A DNA stretch of 62,511 bases from Bradyrhizobium sp. ARR65 (GCF_000472385.1 NZ_AWZU01000033.1:24796-87306); one strand, 5' to 3'; shown: positions 1-8,735, counted from the first letter of the stretch. Notes: a model not told the origin generated them from the sequence alone. Translations and numbers: made by a program.

Positions 1-41
1 GAGGTGAAGAGGCGCATGCGGCAGGATCCCGTGTGCATCAT
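1..41 (-). CDS. Possible start of a gene downstream of tsaD (partial at window edge)
   Basis: The tsaD stop codon overlaps an ATG in the arrangement TGATGATG on the minus strand. An open frame reading MMHTGSCRMRLFT runs off the window. The overlap would suit a translationally coupled next gene. Only about 13 codons are visible and no family can be recognised, so this may be chance. Confidence 0.25.
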   Translation of the reverse strand, partial: MMHTGSCRMRLFT

Positions 42-1114
42 CAAAATCCCGCGCGTGTATTCGCATATCCCGCAGGCGCCTTGGCGTTGGCGTCCAAGAG
101 CCAGCGGGCGCGGGGCGGGGCGTCCATCGTGTCGGTGAGGCCGAGCGCGAGGCGTTCGGCGCCGGCCCAGGCGATCATCGCGCCATTGTCGGTGCATAGC
201 GCAGGCGGCGGAATGATCAGCGTGGTCTGGGCTTTTGCCGCGACATCCTGCAAGCAGCCGCGGATCGCCTGGTTGGCAGCAACGCCGCCAGCCGCGACCA
301 GCGCGCGCGGCGGGCCGAAACGTTGCTGGAACAATTTCAGGCCGACGCTCAGGCGGTCCGCGGTAGATTCCAGCACGGCGGCCTGAAAGCTCGCGCAGAG
401 ATCATTGATGTCCTGCGGCGTGACCTCCGCTAGCCGGCTCGCCTCGTTGCGCACGGCAGTCTTCAGGCCTGACAGCGAGAAGTTCGCGTCCGCGCGGCCA
501 AGCATCGGCCTTGGAAAAGCGAAGCGTCCGGAATCGCCGTTCTTTGCGGCGCGCTCGACCTCGGGGCCACCAGGATAGGGAAGGCCCAGCATCTTTGCGA
601 CCTTGTCGAACGCTTCGCCAATGGCATCGTCGACCGTGGTGCCGAGCCGCACATAGTTGCCGACGCCCACCACCGCAACGATTTGCGTATGGCCGCCGGA
701 GGCGAGGAACAGGCAGTAGGGAAAGGCGAGGCCGCTGGTAAGCCGCGGGGTCAGCGCATGCGCTTCAAGATGGTTCACCGCGATCAGCGGGGTGTTATGC
801 ACCATCGCGATCGCTTTGGCCGTGGTCAGGCCGACGATGACGCCGCCGATCAGGCCGGGGCCGGCGGCGGCGGCCACCGCTGACAATTGATCGAAGCGCG
901 TGTCCGCCTCCTGCATGGCGCGCGCGATGATGCCGTCGAGCAGATCGACATGGGCGCGCGCGGCAATCTCCGGCACCACGCCGCCGAAGCGCGCGTGCTC
1001 CTCGATTTGTGAGCGCACGATGTTGGACAGAATCCTGCCGTCGCCATCGCTCTGGCGCGCGATGACAGCAGCGGCGGTCTCGTCACAGGTGGTCTCGATC
1101 CCCAAGACCAGCAT
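41..1114 (-). CDS. tsaD: tRNA N6-adenosine threonylcarbamoyltransferase TsaD
   Basis: TsaD transfers the threonylcarbamoyl group from threonylcarbamoyl-AMP to A37 of ANN-decoding tRNAs, giving t6A, together with TsaB and TsaE in the cytoplasm. The protein opens with the family signature LGIETTCDETAAAV. The metal-binding HLEAH motif lies near residues 115-119, followed by FALSASGGHTQ-like and FSLSGLKTAV segments and a C-terminal TDNGAMIAW segment. The length (357 residues) is normal. I chose ATG 1114 (MLVLGIETT) because it matches the usual N-terminus; an in-frame TTG at 1132 would add six residues. It is divergent from hemD, and the gap carries two palindromic repeats. The identification is firm and only the start is uncertain. 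Confidence 0.95.
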   Translation of the reverse strand: MLVLGIETTCDETAAAVIARQSDGDGRILSNIVRSQIEEHARFGGVVPEIAARAHVDLLDGIIARAMQEADTRFDQLSAVAAAAGPGLIGGVIVGLTTAKAIAMVHNTPLIAVNHLEAHALTPRLTSGLAFPYCLFLASGGHTQIVAVVGVGNYVRLGTTVDDAIGEAFDKVAKMLGLPYPGGPEVERAAKNGDSGRFAFPRPMLGRADANFSLSGLKTAVRNEASRLAEVTPQDINDLCASFQAAVLESTADRLSVGLKLFQQRFGPPRALVAAGGVAANQAIRGCLQDVAAKAQTTLIIPPPALCTDNGAMIAWAGAERLALGLTDTMDAPPRARWLLDANAKAPAGYANTRAGF

Positions 1115-1154
1115 CGGCTCGTCGTGATCCAATCCAAAAACCTCTGGTCTATTT

Positions 1155-1203
1155 GAGCATGATCTTTTCGAAAAACCGGTACCCGCTTTTTCGGATCATG
1201 CTC
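1155..1203. repeat. Palindromic repeat type D, copy 1
   Basis: Perfect 10-bp terminal inverted repeats GAGCATGATC / GATCATGCTC flank a 29-nt centre that itself contains TTTTCGAAAAA and CTTTTTCG arms. It lies between the divergent tsaD and hemD. The same ends recur at 19521, 24512, 29527 and 52063. Confidence 0.8.
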
Positions 1204-1316
1204 TGCGCTCGCGTTTTCGTAACAATCGGGTAGCATTCCCCGGTCATAAGGTGCAATCGTCCGGTTGGGGCCAAAGATGGTCGGTTTGGAGCGAAGCGCG
1301 CTCCCAACTATCACCG

Positions 1317-1425
1317 GTCACCCTGAGGAGACGGCTTCCGCGTCCGTCTCGAAAGGCAACAGCCCGGAGGCCGCAGCGGGGCGTGCATCCTTCGAGGCTC
1401 GCTATCGCTAGCACCTCAAGATGAC
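1317..1425. repeat. Palindromic repeat type C, copy 1
   Basis: The element begins GTCACCCTGAGGAG and ends CACCTCAAGATGAC, with an internal GGCTCGCTATCGCTAGC hairpin-like segment. Similar ends recur at 15669, 26099 and 30046. It ends 34 nt before the chosen hemD start, so the extra 13 codons of the longest hemD reading frame come partly from repeat sequence. Confidence 0.7.
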
Positions 1426-1459
1426 GCTCGAGGGTGCCGGTTCTGGCAAAGGTTTAGGC

Positions 1460-2206
1460 ATGGCCGTTCTGCTCACGCGTCCGCGTCCTGATAATGAAGC
1501 CAGCGCGGCACGGTTGCGCGCGCGGGGCGTTGACGTGTTGCTGGCGCCGATGCTGCGGTTCGAGCCGGTTGCCTTTGTGCACGATCCGCGCGTGCGTTAC
1601 GATGCCGTGATCGCCACGTCATCCAATGCGCTGCGCGCGATCGCGGCGCAGCTTGCGGAATCGCGTCTGACTGAGCTGCCGCTGTTCGCGATCGGCGACC
1701 ATACCGGATCAACTGCGCGCGAGCTGGGGTTTGCCAAGGTGGTCTCGGCATCCGGCGATGCGGCGGCTTTGCGTGAGCGTCTGCTTCAAAGCGTGCGGGC
1801 GAAGGAGCTGCAGGAAAGAAGCAAGCTGCTTTATCTCGCCGGCGCCGATATTTCGCGCGATCTCGCGGGAGAGCTGCGCGAGCATGGCCTTGATGTGGTC
1901 ACGCAGACGACCTACCGGATGGTTGCGCTCTCCACCTTGCCGCGCGAGGTCTGCGAAGCTTTCGCAGCAAACGAGGTGCAGGCCGTCCTGCATTATTCCC
2001 AGCGCACCGCCGCCGCCTTCCTGGAGGCGGTGCGGGCCGAGGGAATCGAGATTTCGGCACTTTCCGTGCCACAATGCTGCATTTCCGGCAATGTTGCGGC
2101 CGCGCTGCGTGAGGCCGGCGCCCGGCAGGTATCGGTGGCGGCTTCGCCGAACGAAAATGCCTTGTTCGAGGCGTTAGACCGTGCTTTGCGCTCCCGATTG
2201 GCGTAA
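1460..2206 (+). CDS. hemD: Uroporphyrinogen-III synthase HemD
   Basis: HemD cyclises hydroxymethylbilane to uroporphyrinogen III in tetrapyrrole synthesis. The 248-residue product begins MAVLLTRPRPDNEASAARL, the typical first strand of the HemD alpha/beta fold. It continues with the hinge between two domains and the later HYSQRTAAAFLEAV helix seen in this family. ATG 1460 fits the usual N-terminus; the ATG at 1421 would add 13 residues, partly repeat-derived. It is followed 50 nt later by a mitofilin-like protein and then hemY, a common alphaproteobacterial order. HemC, often immediately upstream in relatives, is not here. HemD sequences diverge widely, so the call rests on both motifs and context. 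Confidence 0.9.
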   Translation: MAVLLTRPRPDNEASAARLRARGVDVLLAPMLRFEPVAFVHDPRVRYDAVIATSSNALRAIAAQLAESRLTELPLFAIGDHTGSTARELGFAKVVSASGDAAALRERLLQSVRAKELQERSKLLYLAGADISRDLAGELREHGLDVVTQTTYRMVALSTLPREVCEAFAANEVQAVLHYSQRTAAAFLEAVRAEGIEISALSVPQCCISGNVAAALREAGARQVSVAASPNENALFEALDRALRSRLA

Positions 2207-2256
2207 AGAGCGGGCCGAATCTGGTAAACCTGCTCATCAAATCCGGGAACGTAGCG

Positions 2257-3459
2257 ATGGCCGATGACAGTCAACAGGATGCTCCATCGCAGGCCGACAC
2301 CGGCCGCGCACGGCGTGCTCCGCCAACCATCGATCTCGAGGCCACGGAAGTCACCACGGCACCCACGCCGGAAGCCGATGCGGCCTCGACGGAACCCGAA
2401 GCCGACAAGGAGCCGAAGGTAGGGTCCGCGGCGGAACAGTCCTCTGCCCCGGAGCAGGGCGAGCCGGCCGCGTCGGCGACGTCGAACGCGCGTCCGATCT
2501 CACCTTGGGTGATCGCGCCGTTTTCCGGCGCGGTTGCCGCGGCGCTGGTGATCGCCGTCGGCTGGATGCTCGGCTGGCCGGCCGTGCAGGCCCCGCCGCA
2601 AATCAGCGCCTCCGATGTCGATGCGCTCTCGGCAAGGGTTACAAGTCTCGAGGCCAAGGTCGGCAAGCCTAGCACCGATCCCGCGCTTGCCGCGCGCACC
2701 GACGCGCTTGATAAGTCGATTGCATCCTTACGCGGCGAGCTCGCCAATCTGCGCACGCAATCGGACAAGCTTGCCGCTGCCGTCAATGAGTTGAATTCGG
2801 CGCCGCGCGATGCCGCAGGCAATGTCGATCTGTCGCCCCTCGACAATCGCATTGCGGAGCTCGAGCGCGCCGTTCGCGCGGAGGGCGCCGCGATCGCGCA
2901 GCAAAACGGAAAGATCGCCGAGAGCAAAGCCGCCGACGATCTGCCGCTGCGGCGCGTCGTGGCGGCATCGCTGCTCGACGTTGCGGTGCGCCATGGCGAT
3001 CCCTATTCATCCGCACTGGCAACGGCCAAAACCCTGGCGCCGAACCCGGATGAACTCAAGCCGCTGGAGCCCTTTGCCGCAACCGGCGTACCGAATCCGC
3101 CGATGCTGAGCCGCGAGCTGCTGGCGCTGGTGCCAAAACTGCAGCCGGCGCCGCAGGCGGCCGCCGCGTCCGGTGCAGGCATCATCGATCGGCTGCAGGC
3201 GGGCGCAGCCAAATTGGTCAAGATCGAACGTACCGACGGCAGCGGCAACGACCGCGGTGCGGTGGTGGCGCGCGTGACGGCGGCGGCGTTGCGCAATGAT
3301 TTCGCCGAGGCGCGGCGGGAATTGAATACGCTGTCGCCGGCCGATCGCGCGCCCGCGCAAGCCTGGCTCGACAAGGTCGATGCGCGCGATGCCGCGCTCG
3401 CCGCCTCTCGTCAATTCGCCGATTCGGCGATGGCGGTGCTCGCCAAATCGGGACAATAG
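2257..3459 (+). CDS. Mitofilin-like inner-membrane protein (COG4223)
   Basis: This 400-residue protein belongs to the alphaproteobacterial family found between hemD and hemY and distantly related to mitochondrial mitofilin/Mic60. Residues 1-80 are acidic and Ala/Pro/Glu-rich, so probably disordered and cytoplasmic. One transmembrane segment follows at about 85-112 (WVIAPFSGAVAAALVIAVGW). A coiled-coil region spans roughly 120-220 (VDALSARVTSLEAKVGK, repeated LRGELANLRTQ-type heptads). The C-terminal 170 residues are helical and probably periplasmic. It starts 50 nt after hemD and ends 7 nt before hemY, so one operon is likely. A role in membrane organisation is inferred from the Mic60 relationship only. 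Confidence 0.85.
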   Translation: MADDSQQDAPSQADTGRARRAPPTIDLEATEVTTAPTPEADAASTEPEADKEPKVGSAAEQSSAPEQGEPAASATSNARPISPWVIAPFSGAVAAALVIAVGWMLGWPAVQAPPQISASDVDALSARVTSLEAKVGKPSTDPALAARTDALDKSIASLRGELANLRTQSDKLAAAVNELNSAPRDAAGNVDLSPLDNRIAELERAVRAEGAAIAQQNGKIAESKAADDLPLRRVVAASLLDVAVRHGDPYSSALATAKTLAPNPDELKPLEPFAATGVPNPPMLSRELLALVPKLQPAPQAAAASGAGIIDRLQAGAAKLVKIERTDGSGNDRGAVVARVTAAALRNDFAEARRELNTLSPADRAPAQAWLDKVDARDAALAASRQFADSAMAVLAKSGQ

Positions 3460-3466
3460 AGTTTTC

Positions 3467-5317
3467 ATGATCCGCATCGTCCTGTTTCTGCTCGCTATCG
3501 CGCTCGCTGCCGCGGGCGCGGCCTGGGTCGCCGACCAGACCGGCGAGGTCGTGCTCTCCTGGGGTACTTATAAGATCACGGCAACGCTGCCGGTGTTTGC
3601 GCTTCTGCTCGGCATCGTTGCCGCTGCCGCGGTGATTGCCTGGAGTGTTTTTCTCGGCTTATGGCGGACGCCGGAGCGGATCCGGCGTCATCGCCGCGAG
3701 CGGCGCCATGCGCGCGGGCGGCATGCCGTCACCCATGGCCTGCTCGCGATCGGCCATGGCGATGCGGCGGCAGCGCGTAACCATGCTGCCGTGGCGCGCC
3801 GGCTGATCGGCAACGATCCGCTGGCGCTGCTCTTGCACGCGCAAGCGGCGCAACTCGAGGGTGATCGTGAGGGCGCCAACCTTGCCTTCCGCGCCATGGC
3901 CGAGCGCGATGATACGCGGCTGCTTGGCCTGCGCGGCCTGTTCATCGAGGCGCAGCGCGCCGATGATCTGCACCAGGCGGTGATGCTGGCGGAAGAGGCG
4001 CTCAAGCTTGCCCCGTCATCGACCTGGGCCTCGCATGCCGTGCTCGGCTTCCGCTGCGCCAGGGGTGACTGGAGCGGCGCGCTGAAAATCCTCGACAACA
4101 ATCTGGCTTCCGGCCTGATCGACAAGCCGACCTATCGCCGCCAGCGTGGCGTGCTGCTCACGGCGCGTGCGCTGGAGCTCGAGAAAACCGATCGCGATCG
4201 TGCGCGAGAAAGCGTGATGGAGGCGGTGAAGCTGGCGCCGACGCTGGTGTCGGCGGCCGCGCTGGCCGCCAAATTCGAGAGTGAGGCGCACCAGGTGCGG
4301 CGCGCGATGCGCACGGTGGAAACGGCCTGGCTCGCGCAGCCGCATCCCGATCTCGCCGACGCCTATGCGCATGTGCGGCTGGGGGATTCGGCGCGGCAGC
4401 GGCTGGTGCGGGTCGAGACGCTCGCCGCCAAGACTCCCGGCCATATCGAGGGCGCGCTGGCGATCGCGCGCGCGGCGATCGATGCGTCCGAATTCGCCAA
4501 AGCGCGCGCCGCCCTGGCGCCGTTTACGGCCGATCCGACGCAGCGGGTGGCGCTCCTGATGGCGGAAATCGAGCGCACCGAGCATGCCGACAGCGGCAAG
4601 GCGCGTGCCTGGACCTTGCGCGCGGTGCGCGCACGCCATGATCCGGCCTGGACTGCGGACGGTTATGTCAGCGATCGCTGGCGGCCGGTGTCGCCGGTAA
4701 CTGGCCGGCTGGACGCGTTCCAGTGGCAGACCCCCGTCGCCAGCCTGCCCTCGGACCGGGGCCATACCATCGAATCCTCGCCCTTCGAGGATGCGATGCT
4801 GGCGGCGCCATCGCCGCGGCGGGAGCAGCCCGCAACCTCCCAAACTTCCGCCGGGCCGCCGCGGGAAACGGTAGCGACGCCCACAGCCCCAGCACCCGGA
4901 GCGCCGGTGCAGGACGGGGCTCTTGCGGACCAGCCGGCCCAGAATCACGCGGTCCAAAATCAGGCAGTCCAAAATCAGGCAGTCAAGGACAATGCGCCGC
5001 CGTCCGACGCGCCGTCGGCCTCCAAGATCGGGGAAACCCCGGCCGAAACGATGCCGATGGCGGTCGATCCGCCCAAACCGGGCCCTGCACCGCAGGCCGA
5101 ATCGGCCACTGCCGCGGCAGCGCCCTTGTTCCGTTCGCGCGCCGATCTCGGCAAGCAGCCAGGGACGGTGATACCGCCCGTGATCCCTCTTGTCCGCCCG
5201 CCCGATGATCCCGGGGTCGAGGACGAGCCCCGAACGGACGAGTTTTCGGAACAAATCGGCGCGCCTCCGGCGCAGGCCGGAGGCTGGCGGGGGTTTTGGT
5301 CGCGCCTCGGCGGGTAA
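3467..5317 (+). CDS. hemY: HemY-like TPR membrane protein
   Basis: The 616-residue product starts MIRIVLFLLAIALAAAGAAW, a membrane segment. A WVADQTGEVVLSWG stretch follows, then a second membrane segment near 41-65: the HemY N-terminal domain. Residues 100-430 are TPR-like helical repeats (HAVLGFRCARGDWSGALKILD is one). Residues 460-616 are a long Pro/Ala-rich, probably disordered tail that most HemY proteins lack or have shorter. ATG 3467 is 7 nt after the upstream stop and matches the family start; an earlier in-frame start at 3380 overlaps the previous gene. The family is linked to late haem synthesis by operon context, but its biochemical role is not settled. This is not the protoporphyrinogen oxidase also called HemY. 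Confidence 0.88.
   Translation: MIRIVLFLLAIALAAAGAAWVADQTGEVVLSWGTYKITATLPVFALLLGIVAAAAVIAWSVFLGLWRTPERIRRHRRERRHARGRHAVTHGLLAIGHGDAAAARNHAAVARRLIGNDPLALLLHAQAAQLEGDREGANLAFRAMAERDDTRLLGLRGLFIEAQRADDLHQAVMLAEEALKLAPSSTWASHAVLGFRCARGDWSGALKILDNNLASGLIDKPTYRRQRGVLLTARALELEKTDRDRARESVMEAVKLAPTLVSAAALAAKFESEAHQVRRAMRTVETAWLAQPHPDLADAYAHVRLGDSARQRLVRVETLAAKTPGHIEGALAIARAAIDASEFAKARAALAPFTADPTQRVALLMAEIERTEHADSGKARAWTLRAVRARHDPAWTADGYVSDRWRPVSPVTGRLDAFQWQTPVASLPSDRGHTIESSPFEDAMLAAPSPRREQPATSQTSAGPPRETVATPTAPAPGAPVQDGALADQPAQNHAVQNQAVQNQAVKDNAPPSDAPSASKIGETPAETMPMAVDPPKPGPAPQAESATAAAAPLFRSRADLGKQPGTVIPPVIPLVRPPDDPGVEDEPRTDEFSEQIGAPPAQAGGWRGFWSRLGG
4938..4985 (+). repeat. 15-bp tandem repeat inside the hemY tail
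   Basis: About three copies of a 15-bp unit close to AGTCCAAAATCAGGC encode the repeated peptide QNQAV within the disordered C-terminal tail of HemY. It keeps the reading frame, as expected for slippage expansion in a tolerant region. Confidence 0.8.
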
Positions 5318-5413
5318 CTTTTGGACCACCCCGGCCTGTTGTCCTTGCCAACTCGCCGCTTCGCCGATATCAGGTGCGCACGCGTTGTCCGGGTCTGCTC
5401 GCGCAAAGAAATC

Positions 5414-5489
5414 GCCGCAATAGCTCAGCTGGTAGAGCACGTCATTCGTAATGACGGGGTCGGGGGTTCGAGCCCCTCTTGCGGCACCA
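5414..5489 (+). tRNA. tRNA-Thr (anticodon CGT)
   Basis: A complete 76-nt cloverleaf. The acceptor arms GCCGCAA / TTGCGGC pair perfectly and the D stem is GCTC / GAGC. The anticodon stem CGTCA / TGACG closes loop TTCGTAA (anticodon CGT, reading ACG), with T arm GGGGG-TTCGAGC-CCCTC. The terminal CCA is encoded. It lies between hemY and a membrane protein; no integrase or attachment-site duplication is visible nearby. Confidence 0.97.
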
Positions 5490-5591
5490 TTGCTGCGGTA
5501 CTGATGGCCCACACGTTCCATCCGCAAGTGGCGCGTTAAGACTCGTCCGTTAGTGTCGGGCGGTGATGTCTTACAAAGCGCCTCCATCCCC

Positions 5592-7094
5592 ATGACCGCG
5601 GATGTCGATGCCGTTGCGCGTCCGGCGCCGGCCTATCCGGCCGATCGGGAACGACGTGGGCTGATGCCATGGTTTCTGGTCGGGCTGGTATTCGCCGCCG
5701 CGATCGTGATGCGGCAACTCGTCCCGCTCAACACCGATGTGAGCTGGCTGCTCGTGGTCGCCGAACGCATGCTGGATGGCCAGCGGCTCTACCGCGATAT
5801 CATCGAGGTCAACCCGCCGATGGCCGCCTTTGCCTATTTGCCGGGCGTTGCGCTGGCGCGCCTTCTCGGGATCGATCCGAGACATGTGATCGATGCGCAG
5901 GTTTTGCTGCTAGCGGCGGCGTCCATGTTCGCGGTGTGGCGGATCCTGCGGCTGTCGCCAGCACTGGCTCAGGCAAGATGGCGCCTGTTCGCGGTCTGGG
6001 CTGCGGCCGTTTTGACGATCCTGCCCATGTATGTCTTTGGGCAGCGTGAGCACATCGCGACCCTCACATTCCTGCCGGCGCTCGCCGCCTATGCGCTGCG
6101 CACCGAGCGCGCGCCGCTGCCGATTTGGGCGATCCTGATTGCGGGCGTAGGGGCAGCGATCACGCTCGCGTTCAAACCCTATTTTGCGGTGCCGGCGGTG
6201 CTCTGCATCACATGGACCGCCATACGGTCGCGCTCATGGCTTACGTTGTTTTCGCCTGAAAACATCATCGCAGGCGTGCTCGTGTCGGCCGTCAGTGTCG
6301 GCACCTACGCGCTCTATCCCGAGTATTTCACCATCATCTATCCGTTGGTCCGCGACGTCTACTTGTCCTGGTCGATGCCAGGCTCCGCCGTGCTGCTGAA
6401 CAATGCAACGCTAATCTTCGCCATCGCCTGGGTAGCGACCGCGCTGCGACGACGACCGCCCGACGCGCTGTTGCTCGCCGCGCTCCTTGCCTCGACCGGT
6501 TTCATGGTCTCGTTCGTCCTGCAGCAGCGCGGCTGGCCCTACCATTCCTATCCGATGGTCGCGCTCGCGATGCTCGCAATGAATTACGCGTTGATCGTCG
6601 AGAGTGGCCCGCGCCGCTTAGCCATGGCCTCCGCGCCGATCTTGGCCGCGACATTCCTGATTGGCACCACGTGGTTCGATACCACGATCTATGTTGGGCC
6701 GATCAAGGAAGCGGTTGCTGGCCTCAAGCCGCATCCCCGGACATTAGTTTTGAGCCACGAAGCGGCGATCGGACATCCCTTGGTGCGCGACATCGGCGGC
6801 ATCTGGGTCTCGCGCCAGGAGAACCTGTGGATCCGCGGATTTGTGCGGCTCAAGCGCGAGCGGTCGTTAGTCGATGCGGCGACGGACGCCAGGCTGAACG
6901 ACTATCTGGCGCTGGAACGCAAATGGCTGATCGAGGATTTTAAGAAACTGCCGCCCGATATCGTTCTGATCGACGATCTGCGCGATGGATGGGGGGACTG
7001 GGCGCGGGCCGATGCCGAGCTATCGCAGCTTCTCAAGCCTTATTCGCCGGTGGGGTCCGTCGAAGGGGTGGAGATTCTTCGCCGGGCGGAATGA
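5592..7094 (+). CDS. Polytopic membrane protein, glycosyltransferase-like (unknown function)
   Basis: The 500-residue product has about ten hydrophobic segments, starting with WFLVGLVFAAAIVMRQL near residue 27. The first loop carries NTDVSWLLVVAERMLDGQRLY followed by DIIEVNPPM. That layout resembles the first extracytoplasmic loop of ArnT/PMT-like (GT-C) glycosyltransferases, with an acidic residue just after helix 1. A soluble C-terminal domain of about 130 residues follows the last helix. ATG 5592 is chosen over a GTG at 5553 because no convincing ribosome site precedes either and the ATG gives a shorter leader. The gene stands alone between the tRNA and the deacetylase. GT-C membership is inference; substrate unknown. 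Confidence 0.8.
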   Translation: MTADVDAVARPAPAYPADRERRGLMPWFLVGLVFAAAIVMRQLVPLNTDVSWLLVVAERMLDGQRLYRDIIEVNPPMAAFAYLPGVALARLLGIDPRHVIDAQVLLLAAASMFAVWRILRLSPALAQARWRLFAVWAAAVLTILPMYVFGQREHIATLTFLPALAAYALRTERAPLPIWAILIAGVGAAITLAFKPYFAVPAVLCITWTAIRSRSWLTLFSPENIIAGVLVSAVSVGTYALYPEYFTIIYPLVRDVYLSWSMPGSAVLLNNATLIFAIAWVATALRRRPPDALLLAALLASTGFMVSFVLQQRGWPYHSYPMVALAMLAMNYALIVESGPRRLAMASAPILAATFLIGTTWFDTTIYVGPIKEAVAGLKPHPRTLVLSHEAAIGHPLVRDIGGIWVSRQENLWIRGFVRLKRERSLVDAATDARLNDYLALERKWLIEDFKKLPPDIVLIDDLRDGWGDWARADAELSQLLKPYSPVGSVEGVEILRRAE

Positions 7095-7235
7095 TCGGTC
7101 GCTTTGAGAGCTCCCTCGGTGAAGATCGGAGAAGCGCCGCCAGGAATCCGTCGAAGCACGCGTGATCGACGAGCTCCATCGCGACGGGATTATTGGTGAG
7201 CGCTCTTATTTTGCGCCGACCCTGCGACATACTCC

Positions 7236-7278
7236 GTCGCAATTCCGGGTTCGCCTCTTCGAGGCGCCCCGGAATGAC
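7236..7278. repeat. Palindromic repeat type A, partial copy (A1)
   Basis: This is the 3' half of the type A element: ATTCCGGGTTCG, then the small hairpin CCTC-TTC-GAGG, then GCGCCCCGGAATGAC. The 5' half is absent. It lies between two convergent genes. Confidence 0.75.
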
Positions 7279-7308
7279 ATGCTGCGATCATGAACGGCGT
7301 GACGTCGA

Positions 7309-8373
7309 TTACTGCTTCGAGACCGTCTGCACCACGCTCGACACCGGGCGCGTGCTCGCGGTGGGTGCCTTGATCTCCTTCGCAAACGCCTCCTCATATT
7401 CGGGCAGCGTCTGGAAGGTGGTCTTGGCCTTCATCTGCACGACCTTGTAACCGCCGGCCTTGAGCTGCTTCAGCAGTTCGGGCAGCGCTTCGGCAGTATG
7501 CTTCTGGAAGTCGTGCATCAGGATGATGCCTTTGCCGAGCTTGGCCAGCTTGGTCATCACATTGTTCACGACCTTCTCGGCCGTGGCGTCGCGCTTGTAA
7601 TCGAAGGAGTCGAGATCGCAGGAGAACATCGCGACGTTGCGGGTGCCGAGATAGGCGACCATCGCCGGATTGTGCTGCAGCTCGGGGAAGCGGAAGAACG
7701 GCGCGGGATCGGTGCCCAGCGCCCATTTCACGGCGCTGAAGCCCTTCTCGATTTCGTCCCTGGCCATCTGCTCGGTCATCTTCTTGCCGTTCAGATTGGC
7801 GTGCGACCAGGTGTGCGCGCCGACGGCGTGGCCGGCGGCCAAAACCTGCCGGAGAATCTCCGGATGATAGGTCGCATGCTTGCCGATCGAGAAGAACACC
7901 GCCTTGGTGCATTCGTCGTCGAGCGCCTTCAAAACCGCGGGCGTGTTGTTCGGCCAGGGCCCGTCATCGAAGGTCAGCACGACCTCCTTGTCGGCCAGGA
8001 AATCGAACTGCTTGAAATGCTCGAAGCCGAAGCCCGGGCCGCCCGTGGTGTCTACCTCGACCACGCGGGAAACCCCCAGCGCGTCCGGATTGGCGCAGGC
8101 CTTCTGCGGCACGGGCGCGGCCGCGAGCGCCGGCGCGGCCGCCGAGGCCGGGGCGGAAGGGGTGGCAGGCTTTGGCGCCAGCGCGCCTGTGACCTCGACA
8201 TCGTCCTTGGCCGCGAGCTTGGCTGGCGGATTGGCCGGCAGCGCCGGCGCCTCATGGGCCGCCACGGTCTGGGGCGCGGCGTTGGTATGGGGCGCGGCAA
8301 TCAAGAACCAGGCGCCGGCGATCACGGCCGCCACCACAACACTGCCCAGCATCAGGGCTAACGCACTACGCAT
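7309..8373 (-). CDS. Polysaccharide deacetylase (NodB-like), membrane-anchored
   Basis: A 354-residue carbohydrate esterase family 4 enzyme, expected to remove N-acetyl groups from a cell-wall or surface polysaccharide outside the cytoplasm. It has an N-terminal signal anchor (ALALMLGSVVVAAVIAGAWFLI, residues 3-24) and an Ala/Pro-rich linker to about residue 105. The NodB domain shows motif 1 LTFDDGPWPNNTP with the catalytic and metal aspartates, motif 2 GAHTWSHANL with the HxxxH metal ligands, then DLDSFDY and ILMHDF. ATG 8373 is preceded by GGAAACAG. An upstream in-frame TTG (8394) is less likely. The gene stands alone. The substrate cannot be told from sequence. Confidence 0.9.
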   Translation of the reverse strand: MRSALALMLGSVVVAAVIAGAWFLIAAPHTNAAPQTVAAHEAPALPANPPAKLAAKDDVEVTGALAPKPATPSAPASAAAPALAAAPVPQKACANPDALGVSRVVEVDTTGGPGFGFEHFKQFDFLADKEVVLTFDDGPWPNNTPAVLKALDDECTKAVFFSIGKHATYHPEILRQVLAAGHAVGAHTWSHANLNGKKMTEQMARDEIEKGFSAVKWALGTDPAPFFRFPELQHNPAMVAYLGTRNVAMFSCDLDSFDYKRDATAEKVVNNVMTKLAKLGKGIILMHDFQKHTAEALPELLKQLKAGGYKVVQMKAKTTFQTLPEYEEAFAKEIKAPTASTRPVSSVVQTVSKQ

Positions 8374-8439
8374 GTCACTGTTTCCAATACGCAATCAAGG
8401 GGAACGCGGCCTTCGCGCGGTCCCATTAATGCGAAGAAA

Positions 8440-8690
8440 GTGTTAACGCGACACCAACACGAATCCATTTGGTGAAGGAATTCGATGCGAGGCGGCTTTC
8501 CTGATGGATGTCACAGTTGCCTGTCAGCGCGCGACAGTCCTCAGTGAAGCCGGCGGCTCGGTGCATGGTCGCGGCCACCGCAACAACGCAGCCACCCTCG
8601 AGGCGGTTGCCAAGGGGATACGAACTGATCGCGGCGTTCTCGCGCCCGCTTCGAAAAGGCCGGCTTGGTGCTGGCCTTTTTTCCCGATCA
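8440..8690 (+). ncRNA. Candidate small RNA ending in an intrinsic terminator
   Basis: No protein-coding frame is convincing in the 362-nt gap between divergently oriented genes, yet the plus strand carries a strong intrinsic terminator (8654-8682). There is also a CTGTC-AGCGCGC-GACAG hairpin at 8521-8537. The 5' end is unknown and the limits given are approximate. It matches no RNA family I recognise. This is inference from the terminator and the lack of another gene that could use it. Confidence 0.35.
8654..8682 (+). terminator. Rho-independent terminator without an annotated upstream gene
   Basis: AAAAGGCC pairs with GGCCTTTT around an 11-nt loop, and the T-run extends to six. The nearest upstream gene reads the other way. 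Confidence 0.7.
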
Positions 8691-8735
8691 TGCTTTAGAA
8701 CCCTTGCCGCATGCTTGGCCTGAAAGGCGTGACCC

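Noticed and set aside
1421..1459. Longer hemD with 13 extra N-terminal codons
   Set aside because: The ATG at 1421 lies in the end of repeat C1, and the extra residues MTLEGAGSGKGLG do not match HemD N-termini.
4938..4985. CRISPR-like regular spacing
   Set aside because: It is a 15-bp in-frame tandem repeat in a disordered protein tail, without spacers.
5414..5553. Integration site at tRNA-Thr
   Set aside because: No duplicated 3' end of the tRNA, integrase or compositional change is visible downstream.
4016..5593. 525-codon frame opposite hemY reaching across the tRNA-Thr gene
   Set aside because: Reads antisense through a tRNA gene and hemY; the product is arginine-rich and unlike any family.
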